Positions 11,820 to 22,962 of a stretch of DNA of 64,000 bases are shown one piece after another (the stretch's first letter is position 1; each line of letters begins with the position of its first letter). The notes beneath the pieces are model-generated. The model had not been told where the DNA came from. It did not search any database and saw only the letters and a list, made by a program, of their open reading frames with translations. Position numbers and translations under genes: made by a program. Origin of the DNA: Hysterangium stoloniferum (lineage: Eukaryota > Basidiomycota > Agaricomycetes > Hysterangiales > Hysterangiaceae); the NCBI GenBank assembly GCA_015178975.1, contig WHVD01000002.1, forward strand, positions 1,364,001 to 1,428,000. The letters run 5' to 3'.

Positions 11820-14800
11820 TGTATAACAGTTAATGTTTCGAGAGTGAAGAAATCCTCTCCAGCAGTGGTTTTATATATGTTCCCGCTATCCATACTGTCA
11901 TCGCTAGGGTCTGTAGTGCAGCTACAATTGTTTGCCAAATTACCAAAAGAGCGATAGAACTTTACAGGATAACATTGGGTTCACTAGGAAGATGTCGTGC
12001 GCCTCCAAGGCGTTAGCAAAGGTGAAAAAACCGATGGCTACAGTCCCGGCAGCGCAAGCGAAAGTCTATTGTCATTGGGCAAATGGGCGGCAGCTATGAG
12101 CCCATTTCGGGAGATTAGATTATCAACACGTGGTGATGTATTGCCGGTAGAGAGGACTAGTGAGCCACGCCTCTATTTCGTGTTTGTCGCGCAAGATATT
12201 GCCAGGAAGCCCAATTCGGATCGTCCGAGACAATTGTCACGCTGAGGCAATTGTAAGAATGCTCCTCGGATTTCCGTGTGCCTGCGAAAACCTCCCTAAT
12301 AGAATATTTTCGTTCGCTATCACCTTTGCTCATCCTTCCAAGACGAAAAATTTGTGATAATAGAATTCAGACTCCGAAGCCGATGCCATTATACTTTTCG
12401 CCAGGTTCTTGTCACTGTGCCCGAACCACGCTATGATGGTATAGGCAAAACTGATCGACGTATGATTATAGAAGTCCAAGGGTTGTGCACATACGCCGTC
12501 CAAAATAGTGACTGCACATGGATGAAAGGGAACTACAGGACGCGTCATGCGGAGCCTCAAGCCAGTTGACGCTGATTATTACATTTGGACTCGGATTCAT
12601 CGGATTCACGTACAATATTAACTCGTACAGGCCAACTGCCACTGGCCATCGTGCCTCCGGCATTTGCTGAAAGTTGTCCACAGTAATGAAGAACTGACTC
12701 AGACCTCGACGTGGCAAGATGAGTAAGGCAGACAAGGACGAACTTCCGAAACTGTCAAAGGTGGAGTCAAAGCTGAGCAGGTAGGAGGGGACTCCGAGAA
12801 GTAAACGAGGTAAACGCCATGCTCACCTAAAGTTGAAGGTGACTAATCTGCTTTGAAATTTAGGAAAGCCGTGCGAGAAATAAAGCAGCATTCTCGGAAC
12901 TTGAACCACCGTTTTTGATTTTTTGATGAGATCCCAACATTACTAATGTTAAGCCAGGTTCCCCTCCTTCAACCTACACAAGCCTTAGAACCTCTGCTGT
13001 GGTGTAGGTTGTGAGGAGCGAGGACCTCGCCTCCTTGCTGCGCTACAAACATATGCGCCAGCACACCAGGACAACGGGATGCTATATTATTTTTTGATCT
13101 CCCAACAAAGATCGTGGGGACTAAGCTAACTGTGAAACATATTAGTCAGGTTTTGAATACTACCCTGGCCATGGATGATAGTTGACCGCCGGGAGATCCC
13201 AGCTCAACTCGGCGACTCTCGGGGCGGTGGAAATGTGGATCTCTGTAAACTGGAGTCATACAGTACTACAGTTAAACTAAAGATCTTCGGGATTTATGAT
13301 GATGCTTCACAAGAACAAGCACGTACTGCATATTCCTATACATTACTGTTTGCCAGTGGCGCCTACTTTAGGAAACGCAGATTTTGAAGTTTTGAGGAGC
13401 TATTGGCTATACCCTTATACTTGCAGAATCAAACTATTTTTTTCAACTTCTCACTTATGGCTTCGGAATGTTTATATGCTCTGCTACTCAAATATGATAC
13501 TTGACTTACTACGATGACATTTCGAACGTGAGTGGCGTGAGTTATCAAACCGAATCAGAATGGGTTGGGGGTGCGAGCGATTTATCAGTGTCTCAGATGT
13601 CAAAACAAGTTTATTCCAACCACGATAGCAACTTTCCATTATCTGCAATCTATACTCAGAAAGAAAAAAAAAAGGAGTGAAGTTGGTGGAGGTTCTTTTC
13701 TGTTATTTCGCAATGTCCCGACATCACAATACCATTGCTCCAGGCGATCTGACTGAACTTTTGAGGTCGGGGGAGCGGTTCGCGCAAATCTATTAATTGT
13801 CGCGTTTATTTGATGTCGAATAGCGGATAGTCTCAGTTTGCTCCCCACATAGGGCAAATTTCAGCGAGATACAAGCAGAGACCATTTGAAAAACTGGAAA
13901 AGCACAGGAATGATAGATAAAGCAGCAAACGACCTTCAGTGTTCATCGGTACAAAGACTGCATTGGCAGACCACCAACTCCAGTTGCTCTTTCGTTGTCT
14001 CGGCCAAGTTTGCACGACGACAGGGACGTAGTATCAGCGTAGAAATTACTAAGGAAATCACGCTTCAATTCCGTGCCAGGATCATTTGGCGAGCTCCTAG
14101 GACATTATCGAAGACCCGCCCTTCCCACTGCACCTTCGCCATAAGCCCTATCACCTCGATCGATAGGAGGTGTTGCCCTGAAAACACGCGATTTTACGGT
14201 AGATCCAGAATATCAATAACCGTCTACGTCTTATTGAACGTTCCTTCTGATAGGGAAGAGGCAACGAGGCCACCGACAAAAAGATGCCCGCGAGATATTG
14301 CTTCTTCCATGACTGAGATGTCGGGGTTGATGGGTTGGGTATGAAAAGAGTCCTACATCCGAGTGAATCACTGAAATACTCATGACAGGCCGAGAAAAAT
14401 GTTCCTGTGGGTACAAAGGCCTTGTTTTATTTAGTGGCCCCTGAAATTCAAGAATCGCCGATTAGTGCCTTGCCACGGCAATCACCCAAAAAAGGCGCCA
14501 CCTACTGAGAGGCCTGCTCTCCATCCTGCTCTCAACGCTGATTACACATGTTACCATTGCACGCGCTTACAGATAGCGGTCCTCAACACTTATTACGGCA
14601 GGCCGGATGCTAATCTTCCGGATGCTGATATGAAGTGTCCACGCGGATTATAAGTAAATGTATCTCAACAGAAAATACCTTTTTTTCTTTTGGAAAAACG
14701 CTCAAACTTGACCTGAAAAAATGAGTCACGGTGACTTAAATTCGGCACTTCATCGGTAGTATTGTTGCCGACTGGAGCCATCTGACTTTCGCACTTTACC

Positions 14801-14887
14801 ACGATTGCTCGCCTTCGTACCTTTTCACATGAAGTAAGGTTGTGGAGCCAAGCCGGGATTGGCCGAGCTGTGGCTTTGCATTATTTA
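11820..14887. other. Three kb without a recognised gene
   Basis: Contains many short ORFs and no family I can name. The most coding-like piece is the minus strand at about 12735-12330, reading EARWPVAVGLYELILYVNP then SISFAYTIIAWFGHSDKNLA in a second frame, followed near 12240 by SVTIVSDDPNWASWQYLA. These could be exons or relics of a secreted or membrane protein gene. A minus-strand segment near 14.16-14.08 kb reads MAKVQWEGRVFDNVLGARQ. Nothing supports a confident model. No repeat or RNA gene was seen. Confidence 0.3.
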
Positions 14888-14936
14888 TGACGTCATGTCA
14901 TTTTGCTTGCACGTCATCCCGATCGTATGATATAAA
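14888..14936 (+). promoter_or_regulatory. CRE site and TATA box upstream of the small acylated-protein gene
   Basis: A perfect 8-bp CRE palindrome TGACGTCA lies at 14888-14895, a second half-site ACGTCA near 14911, and TATAAA at about 14931-14936. The ATG follows about 100 bp later at 15037. The spacing suits a core promoter with bZIP (CREB/ATF-like) input; the regulator is inferred, not shown. Confidence 0.55.
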
Positions 14937-15036
14937 GCGCTGCATTAGCGGGCACTTCAATTCACTAACAAACCATCCAACTTCCATAATTCTCAAATAA
15001 CTTCAAAGGACAATCCTTTACCTTGACCACTTCACA

Positions 15037-15365
15037 ATGGGCAGCGTAGTCTCCGCCATCGGTTCAGGTATGTTCATGTTGTTGCTATTTTGAAAGTACT
15101 CGAGGCTTACGCCAAACCCCCTCACTCTCAGGAATCCTATCAGTTATTTCTGCCATTGCTGGGCTGTTGGAAGCGATTGTCGGCGCTATCGTTGGCGTAT
15201 GCATTTTCACTTCACCGCTAGTCGCTAGTTTTAATGATTTTCCAGGTCATCGTAACAATATTCAATGTCATTGAAGATATCCTTTGCTGTCGCTGCTGCG
15301 GTTCGCGTCGTACACGAATGCGAACAACGCCTCGTCGTCGCTGGGGCAGAACGGGGTGGTACTGA
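15037..15365 (+). CDS. Small MG-start amphipathic protein with C-terminal Cys/Arg tail
   Basis: Exons 15037-15067, 15132-15196 and 15246-15365 are in phase and encode 71 residues. It starts MGSVVSAIGSGI. Gly2 with a Ser at position 6 region fits N-myristoylation only loosely. A hydrophobic Ile/Val/Ala stretch (ILSVISAIAGLLEAIVGAIV) follows. Next comes VTIFNVIEDILCCRCCGS with four cysteines that could be palmitoylated, then a basic RRTRMRTTPRRRW tail. Families of this design are common and multicopy in agaricomycetes and have no known function that I can name. Likely membrane-attached. The tidy promoter and splice sites suggest an expressed gene. Confidence 0.75.
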
Positions 15366-15987
15366 CCTGTGGTGGATATACTATTGTAAATCAGGACTCT
15401 TGTAGCCATATGATTGTGGAATTCGTATAACTTCCTTCTTAGCAGATACATTTATTTTAGTAGTCTCTCTCCCATTTACCCGTACTATTACGTCCTCGTA
15501 TCAATACTAAAACGTACTTCTGACTTACCTGACTTGCCTGGTGCACGCTCTTTCCAAACTACGGTATATGTGTGTATTATCATATATGTATAATTTCGCC
15601 TATCAGTATTCGTGCAAGACTTGTCTCCTTGCCATAGTGTATCATATACCCCCAGCAACCCCTCGTGCTCGCGGGCTGTTCAAAACGCCAAATGAAGATA
15701 ATTAGGCTGAATTAATATATATGTACGTAAGGAATAGTGGGTATAAGGGGCGAGGTATGCATACCGGTCGCACCTTTTAATGATAAGTCAGCCTTGTGGC
15801 GTGCTGAAGAGACCTATTTCCGTTCCATAGAGACACAAACAACTATTATAAGGCGGTGAGTGCTAACTTAAAGGCGATCTATCTCATGTGCACGTTGATG
15901 AAAGGCGTTGACACTGGCGATTTCGAATATTATCATATAAAGGATGGATTCTTAAAGGAAGTTCCATGCACATGGGTATTACCTTTT
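15366..15987. other. 3' flank and spacer before the carbonic anhydrase gene
   Basis: AT-rich 3' UTR and intergenic sequence. No additional gene, RNA or repeat was recognised. Confidence 0.35.
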
Positions 15988-16873
15988 ATGGCTTGCAAGC
16001 GTCCAATAAAACACGCACTCCTCGACTCGAATTCTGAATGGGCCTGCAGATACGCCTGTGAGCATCCAGGGTTTTTCGAAAAAAGTGCCTCAAAACAGAC
16101 GCCTCAGGTTAGGGATTGTAGCAGTAACGGCACTATTCACTATTGTATTGACGAGATAGATTGATTTTGCTAGGCATTATGGATCGGCTGCTCGGACTCC
16201 CGCATCCCAGAAAGCACCATTTTGAATTGTCCTCCCGGCGTCATTTTTACCCATCGTAACATCGCAAACCAGTTTCCCTTGAAAGATGACAATGTTCATG
16301 CCGTCTTGGAATATGCCATTGAGCATCTTGATATCAGACATGGTAGGTTCATCATCATAGTTTAGAAATAGTGTATCTTATTCGGACAGTCTGTGTTGTC
16401 GGTCACTTAGGCTGCGGAGGCGTCGAAGGGGCCTATGCGGCGGCAAAACAACGAGACACCGGGGATACAGCTTTAAACAGGTTGAGCCCATCATTTCCTC
16501 CAACACAGGTGGGAATAGTGTCATTAACGGAGATCACAGATGGCTTGAGGAACTGATCCAGCTCATATTGAAGAACAACTTCCATCTGAAGCCTAAGGAA
16601 GAAGCTCTCCCTCTTATAGTAAAGGAAAATATCAAATTGCAGGTACGCAGCGTCGCCTTGGGATTCCATATCACTCACCTGTTCCAGGTCCAGAATGTTC
16701 TCGGCACCGACACGGTAAGTAAAGCAGCTGCAAGTGGCAAACCAGTGTATGTCCATGGGTGGATGTACAACTTGAATAATGGGAAACTAGAGGATCTGCG
16801 GGTCACGAGAAGTACTCCCCACACGGGACTTGTCGAAGATAAGTTGCATGAGGATTATGTTTGGGTGCTTTGA
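15988..16873 (+). CDS. Beta-class carbonic anhydrase
   Basis: Zinc enzyme interconverting CO2 and bicarbonate. Exons 15988-16107, 16174-16342, 16390-16480, 16540-16642 and 16688-16873 are in phase, 222 residues. The N-terminal helix is followed by PGFFEKSA, then [14 protein letters not shown] with the zinc Cys and the Asp-Arg dyad. THRNIANQF and [14 protein letters not shown] follow, with the zinc His and second Cys. The closing strands include [12 protein letters not shown] and DLRVTRS. All catalytic residues are present. No mitochondrial presequence is visible with this start, which suggests a cytosolic enzyme; an upstream targeting exon is possible. In fungi this enzyme supplies bicarbonate for biosynthesis and for CO2 sensing by adenylyl cyclase. 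Confidence 0.92.
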
Positions 16874-17384
16874 TGTCGTTAACTTGGTTGGCTATTCGGG
16901 AAGAGATTTTCAATACTGTGATCAGAAATCTAGTCATTTGTGATAAGCCCCAGATTTCCTGGTTACATATAATACCTCAATTCGGTTTTATGATAACCTG
17001 CCAATACATCTCGGAGGGGATTAAAGTTCGTCGGCATGCCCAAATGGAATCAGACGACGGAACCAGACGATGAGAACTCTCTAAATTATAGTACTCTGAT
17101 GATAGCTATTGTGCCAATACCTGGCCAAGCATTTTGTATCTGACATGGCGGCTCGCGCAAGAACATTGAAATTCAAATCTCGGGCTCGGGACTCGGTTTA
17201 CATTCATCCTTCGTTTACGGCTCCCGCAGTTCATTATATTCCAAGAACCCACACATTCTAAGCGCAAAAATTAGTTCGATCCCCTTATAGGCATGGACGT
17301 GTCTACAAGGCTTCAAGGTTTCGGTCACAAGGTTTCACCAATCAAATCTTAATTGCAAGGCGATGACACAGCGACTGTGACGGC
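16874..17384. other. Spacer with no recognised feature
   Basis: This is the 3' flank of the carbonic anhydrase gene. Only short ORFs are present and no family resemblance was seen. Confidence 0.3.
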
Positions 17385-17480
17385 GACACCCTTAACGCCT
17401 TCCTTCAAAATAACTCCGAATACATCGGAGCCAGGAACATGACCGAGGATGACATTGTGCACCGGAATCCGAAAGGAGAA
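17385..17480 (-). pseudogene. Possible zinc-type alcohol dehydrogenase fragment
   Basis: The minus strand reads IPVHNVILGHVPGSDVFGVI followed by LKEGVKG. This resembles the GroES-like region of medium-chain dehydrogenases (xPGSDVxGxVxxxGxxV). It is only about 30 residues with nothing recognisable on either side. Weak call. Confidence 0.25.
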
Positions 17481-17554
17481 TGCTAAACCACCCAGTACTA
17501 AAAGTTGTCTATACGAGATTCATATGAGTGAACAGGATACGGATAGTCAAGCCA

Positions 17555-18690
17555 GACATCATACCTTTGTCATAGAAGAAGCGAGTGTTCCTGGCATCTG
17601 TATATTCGTTTCATTTCTCATGAAGACTAAATTAGCGGCGTTGTATTAGTACATGCGCCCATAATAGAACGCCACCCTGATACATACGCTTTAGACAATA
17701 CAGGCTGTCCGCAAAAGAATAGGCCAACATCTGAGCTCGAGTGCTTTTGTGTCACAGACTGGAAAAATTAGTCCCAGTTTGGCCTGCCAAAATGAGAAGG
17801 TGCACGTAAAGACGTGATGGCGTCCCTCTCCGCTTCTACACCTTGCATGCGGGATTACTCATATCATCATTGTCACTATGAGCAGTAAGGTAAATACTTA
17901 ATCTCGATACGGTTTTCGGCGTCCTGTTCCTCGATCGCATGCAGGAGCGAAATGGAACCACTCCGCACTTCCGAAATCACGGATTACCCGTGTAAAGTAG
18001 ACCTGGTGGGATGGAGATGAAGATGTGAGCGACAATCACGGGGAGAACGTGTAGCTGTATTGGGGCACCACGACACGATACATAAACGCCTACTTTAGAC
18101 AGACGCGTTCGCTTTGCATTGTTAAAATTATCCATACGATACCAGATAGGTTTAAGGATAGACGCGAACCGAGTTACACCAATATCAGCGCCGATGAGCA
18201 CACGGTCTCGTATTTAGAGAAGTCCTCCGATCACTACCAAATGGTCCATCGACCCTAACGCGGGGTAATATCCCGTTTCAGGCGGGGAATGCTGTCGGTG
18301 TTGATGACATTATCCTCAGAATTCCCCCCTCGCTATCGAACCCACACCCTACTGGTCGAGCTAGATTGATTGGGAAGTCCCCAAAAACGCGGATATGGAC
18401 TGAGATGTAGTCTTCCTCTTCAGGAGAAAAGGTAAGAAGAGTGGGGGATGTCACTGGAAGTGAGAAGTTTTACGGCAGAGAGCAAGATATATTATCCGGA
18501 ACGAGTTTTGGCTTTTTCCTTTTTAATTTTAATTTCCATGACTCCAGAGGTGTTGAATAACCTTCGAGATATACGTCATGTGTTGGGAATGGGCTTCACG
18601 CAGGACTCACTCATAGACAAAAATGGCACCTCCGAAGGGTCAATATCGCTGGGCTATCGCCATGAGACTGGATAGATGGTAGCCTTAGAT
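17555..18690 (-). pseudogene. Decayed NADPH oxidase (Nox) C-terminal half
   Basis: A superoxide-generating flavocytochrome when intact. Minus-strand pieces, in order: VLREAHSQHMTYISKVIQH (about 18.6 kb), VMEIKIKKEKAKTRSG, EEDYISVHIRVFGDF (FAD region, about 18.37 kb), VDGPFGS, IGADIGVTRFASILKPIWYR (NADPH site, about 18.2-18.1 kb), YFTRVIRDFGSAEWF, ERDAITSLRAPSHFGRPNWD and DVGLFFCG (about 17.72 kb), with a tail near NTRFFYDKG. In-frame stops lie at 18607-18609 (TGA), 18492-18494 (TAA) and 17768-17770 (TAA). Frameshifts lie near 18.55 kb and 17.95 kb. The stops are what C-to-T changes at CGA and CAA codons would give. The haem-binding membrane half is missing or unrecognisable. Confidence 0.8.
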
Positions 18691-19138
18691 GCTAATAGCC
18701 ACTCACCCAGAAGAGGCCAACTTGATTCCCTAAGCACAACGGCGGCCTATCAAGCTTAATCCATACAGAACATGCTGTGTAACTACCAGGCGAGCAAAAA
18801 ATGGAATGAATAGGTGATGGGGGTACCAGAATCACTCGAAATGACACCTTCCCCGAGATTCAAGTGCAAAAGGACAATTAAGAATGCCAAACAATAGGTC
18901 ATAATCCAGCTGTGATTCAAGGCCTGGTCGCAAAGTTTGCGCTGGGAAATGCGATTGCAGAATCCCTCGGGGTGTCAGCCTCCGGGTCTACTTTGGCGAG
19001 TCACAAAATTAACCATATGTGCCATAGTATGAACTATGGTTCAGAATGCCATGGACCATGCGGTCGCCTTGTGAAATGCAATGTGCTTATTGAAAGGAAT
19101 GATATGATTGAGATGTGTTTGTCAAAGGTATTGACAAA
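18691..19138. other. Spacer at the edge of the transposon-rich zone
   Basis: No gene was recognised. The membrane half of the Nox gene would be expected here on the minus strand, but I see no convincing haem-helix remnants. Confidence 0.3.
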
Positions 19139-19141
19139 TAT

Positions 19142-19205
19142 TGGACTGCCAGGAATTGAACCTGGGACCATCTGTAATCTGGACTGGATGCAACTACCAA
19201 TCCTT
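19142..19205 (-). other. tRNA-like sequence with a good B box (SINE or tRNA relic)
   Basis: The minus strand ends CCAGGTTCAATTCCTGGCAGTCC. It has a 5-bp T stem (CCAGG/CCTGG) around the B-box core GGTTCAATTCC, then an acceptor-like GCAGTCC. A possible 5' acceptor GGATTGG lies too close upstream, leaving about 10 nt too few for full D and anticodon arms. It therefore looks like a truncated tRNA or a tRNA-derived SINE end, not a working tRNA gene. Confidence 0.35.
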
Positions 19206-21643
19206 TAGGTACTCAGTAGTGAAGTCAACCCTATATGGCTGTTAACATTCCATATATACAGAAACTGTGAGAGACAGTCACATCTGCACTGCTCTAAAGT
19301 TGAGTCTAAGTTGTCAACCAATCATATCCAACACAAGTAGGGTGACAAAATTGGGACAGATAGGAAGTAGAGTTAAGGCGGGATAGAAATGTAGAACCAG
19401 TGCAGCTCCACGCGCAATGGCTGTGATATAGAATTAGAATTGGTGTATAAAAATCACGATTAAACTTAGGATATGTCATGTGCCAGTGGAATGTCTTTAT
19501 AACATTTGTATAATAACTGTTGAGATAATAATCAAAAGACACGAGGCCTGCAACAATAATATGCGAAAAAATCCAGAAACACAAGAAGAGCTGTGTCCCA
19601 CCGTCGTTGTATTGCCCCGCAAATGCCTGAGACCCGAGTCTGTAATGATCACCACATTAGGCTGGCCAAAATTGGAAGCCTTATCAGAAAGGTCTAAGCC
19701 TAGGTGCACTTTGAAGCCATGTTTAACCCGATTCCGACTACCAGTGTCGACTAGCAAAGAACTGAGACATCTAAGATCTTCTGGCATCTTGTTATAGAAA
19801 AAGATCGAAACTGTTGGAGTACATTACATTAACCATCATCAGGGAAATAAGTCCATTTCAATAATCGGTGGAAAACAAACACAAACAAGAACTCACATGA
19901 TATCTTCCGATTTCACAGAATACTTTGTTAGTTGGTCACTTAAGTTGGTTCCAACTACGCATGAATAGTTTACCCCCTTTTACCCCCGCTCCTCCCTACC
20001 AAGCTGCACAAGTACAGTAGATTAGATAATATGCCTAAGGTGAAAATGCATAAATCTAATAATGCATCAATACGCGGGGGAAATAATCCATTATACCGTG
20101 CATTAATTGCCTTTAGGTCACTGTGGGCGGTGATCAAAATATCCTTCAAGGGAGGTAGCAACGAGGTAGCAAGTACAATATGTGAAGCTCCGCCAACTCC
20201 ATGAAAAAATATCGACTGCCATGCCTGAGTAAGCAAACCTCGATTGAGACACCAGAAACACCACCAGTTAATATTTTAAAAATTAACTTTGTGACGAACC
20301 TATATATATCCATCTGTGTAGCTGATGAATCCAATATTTGTGCAAATATCATGTAGGATCCGAAGATATATATGTATTTAAAACAAGTATATACATGGCA
20401 TAAAATCAAATTAATAAAGCCAAGGAGACAAAGAAACAAAATGAGTGGTTGCACAGTGTCACAAAAAAAGAATAAAAAAAGTGTGAAGGAAGAAAAGGGG
20501 GGCGCATGTTGTTGATGAAAATGATACCGCATATACGCATATATACAGCCAGCATTTAAGCGATGACAGAAGTCAGACAAGATTAATGCACTTGATGGTT
20601 TGCAAATATGCACCCTCTGATATTACACCTCACATGTTATCACTTACATACAATTAGGGTATATATCAGACCACATTCAGGTTTTCTTACCTCAGTCCAT
20701 TATCCTAACATATGAGACTGAGATATACATATAGGGTCTTGATTTTTAACACATGTGCCACTCCATTCAACAGGAGCACTTGCACTTCACAGTGGAGGGT
20801 GTGAATTGCAAGTTTGGCAGGTGTGAAGATCCATTCCTGGAGACTCCATGGAGTATTTCCCAGATATCATATCAGGTTCTGGACCATCTTCTGGACTAGT
20901 ATCAAGATCCAGAATCCACTGGAACCTGACCATCATCCCTCAAGTACCCTTCAACTCAATCCTATTCTAGTATTCTGCCCTTGGCTAGACACCTCCTGTT
21001 ATGACCCAGAACCCATCTGACTCCACCCTTTCCCAGCTAGCATCTCCAAGTGTCCTTGGTCATTTCCCAACTTGGACTCCAGCTGGACTGCCTGCATTTG
21101 TTCTATATACATCTTTAATCCATGACCCAATCTTCACTCAATCATCACTGTCAACCCTTGTCACATCTCTATGCCAATGTTCCAACCTGCCTGGAATCCA
21201 TGGCTTTCCCAAAAATATGCACACTTAATCATTATAGTGTTAGGAGGATGGTCACACTTTATTGAATATACAAAATTTTACTGAATAATCCTCATATTTT
21301 TTTTAAGTGAGACTATTCCTTCTGGCCATGACAACTTATTCTATTTAATTACCTGAAATTTCATCTTTAAAATATGCATGCCCTTTTAAAATATGCACAA
21401 ATGACATAGTTACACAAAATTATTTGGGTTAACCTAGATTATTTGGGTTAAACAAGATTATTTGGGTTATGACTTAATCTTTGGGTTATGATGTATTCTC
21501 TTGTATACAAGCAAACTTTCAAATATATTTCATATAATTTAAATTTAGTTGGTTTAGAGAGTTAACCAGAACTATCTGGGGTACCAATCCCCATTGTGCA
21601 ATTTATTCCAAAAGACTAATCTACAGATGATTGTTTGACTAAA
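19206..21643. other. AT-rich transposon graveyard, no gene recognised
   Basis: About 2.4 kb of AT-rich sequence with broken ORFs. Nothing can be tied to a family. A direct repeat of TTATTTGGGTTA-type units occurs near 21420-21490. Confidence 0.35.
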
Positions 21644-22957
21644 TGTTAGGGGTGTGTACATGGAGGGTTTCTGGAGAAACCCGTGGGAAAACCCGTAGGA
21701 TTTGGCTTCAGCTTATAGACTGTGCCCTCGCAAGATCGTGTTGTCCAATTTCAAATGGGCGGATGGGAGTCCTGGGGTGTCCGGGTGTTAGGGTACGTAC
21801 ACGGCAGGTTTCCAGAGAAACCCACAGAGTATCTGGTAGGACTTGGCTTCAGCTTATAGGCTGCACCCTCGTGAGATCGTGTTGTCCAATTTCAGACAGG
21901 CGGATGGGAATCCCGGGGAGCCTGGGTGGGGGTTGTGGGTCAGAGGTCATGAGTCGAGATGTAAGTTGAAATAGGTAAGAGAGATAGATGTGCCAGAGCC
22001 CGTGGGCTCCGACTAGTGTGAGCGGTGTAATTCAAGTAGGAGTTTAGAGCGGAAAATGTATTAGATTACTGGGGGAATCTAAGCCGATTTTCTGACTGGA
22101 TTGTATGTACAACATCTGCCAGTTTAAATAGACCGTGGAGTGAACGACATACCAAATCCAGTAATGATGAAATGAAACTAGCAAAACATAAAACAGGAAT
22201 AGTAAACACCAATTTGGTGTTAGGAACGGGATAGAATGGAGCAGAGTCTGAATAGTGACAAATCATAAACCATAACGGGAAATGGAGCGGGAGCAGAGTC
22301 TGAATCGTGACAGGTCATTTGACTAAAATGGGAATGGGGCTCAGTTAGAGTGATGATGGGTTTTCCAAGCGGGGTCCAGTGACTGATGCATGGGACGAGG
22401 TCAGATATAGACAGGGATGGAGTCCGGTGGGTATTCTGGTGACTGAAACACAATGTAATGAAGTCGAACATAGACAAGTCTGATGTACAGAGTCCGGTGG
22501 GAATTCCAGTAAACTGATAATGGGTGTGTATAAGTTAGTGCCCGGAGTCCGGTGGGATTTCCAGTTGTAACACTGGGTGGAGTTCATGGGTTGAGGGGTC
22601 ATGGGTTGAGGGGTTGTGGGTTGAGGGGTTGTGGGTTGAGGGGTTGTGGGTTGAGGGGTTGTGGGTTGAGGGGTTGTGGGTCGAGAGGTCAGGGAGTTGA
22701 GATAAATAAGTCGGAGGTTGAGTGATAGATGTGTCGGAGCCCGTGGGCTCTGACTAGTGAGGACGAGGTTGGACATGGAAAGGGACAGAGTCCGGCAGGT
22801 ATTCCGGTGACTGATACATGACGTAATGAAGTCGAACATGGACAAGTCTGACGTATGGAGTCTGGTGGGAATTCCAGTAAACTGACAATTGGTGCATATA
22901 GGGCATGGGTGCGTATAAGTTAGTGCCCGGAGTCTGGTGGGAATTCTGGTCATAACA
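21644..22957 (-). mobile_element. Solo LTR, family A, with duplicated end segment
   Basis: Reads TGTTAGGGG at the left and CATAACA at the right, flanked by CTAAA at 21639-21643 and 22958-22962, a perfect 5-bp target duplication. In minus orientation it matches the other family A LTRs. It is about 500 bp longer than them, because the 142-bp end segment 21644-21785 occurs again at 21786-21927 with roughly 20 percent divergence, and because of an internal 15-bp minisatellite. No internal region remains. Confidence 0.85.
22572..22685. repeat. 15-bp minisatellite inside the family A LTR
   Basis: Repeats of GGGTTGAGGGGTTGT, about seven units, with one GTCAT variant at the left. G-rich on the plus strand with runs of three and four G, so it could form a G-quadruplex. 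Confidence 0.8.
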
Positions 22958-22962
22958 CTAAA

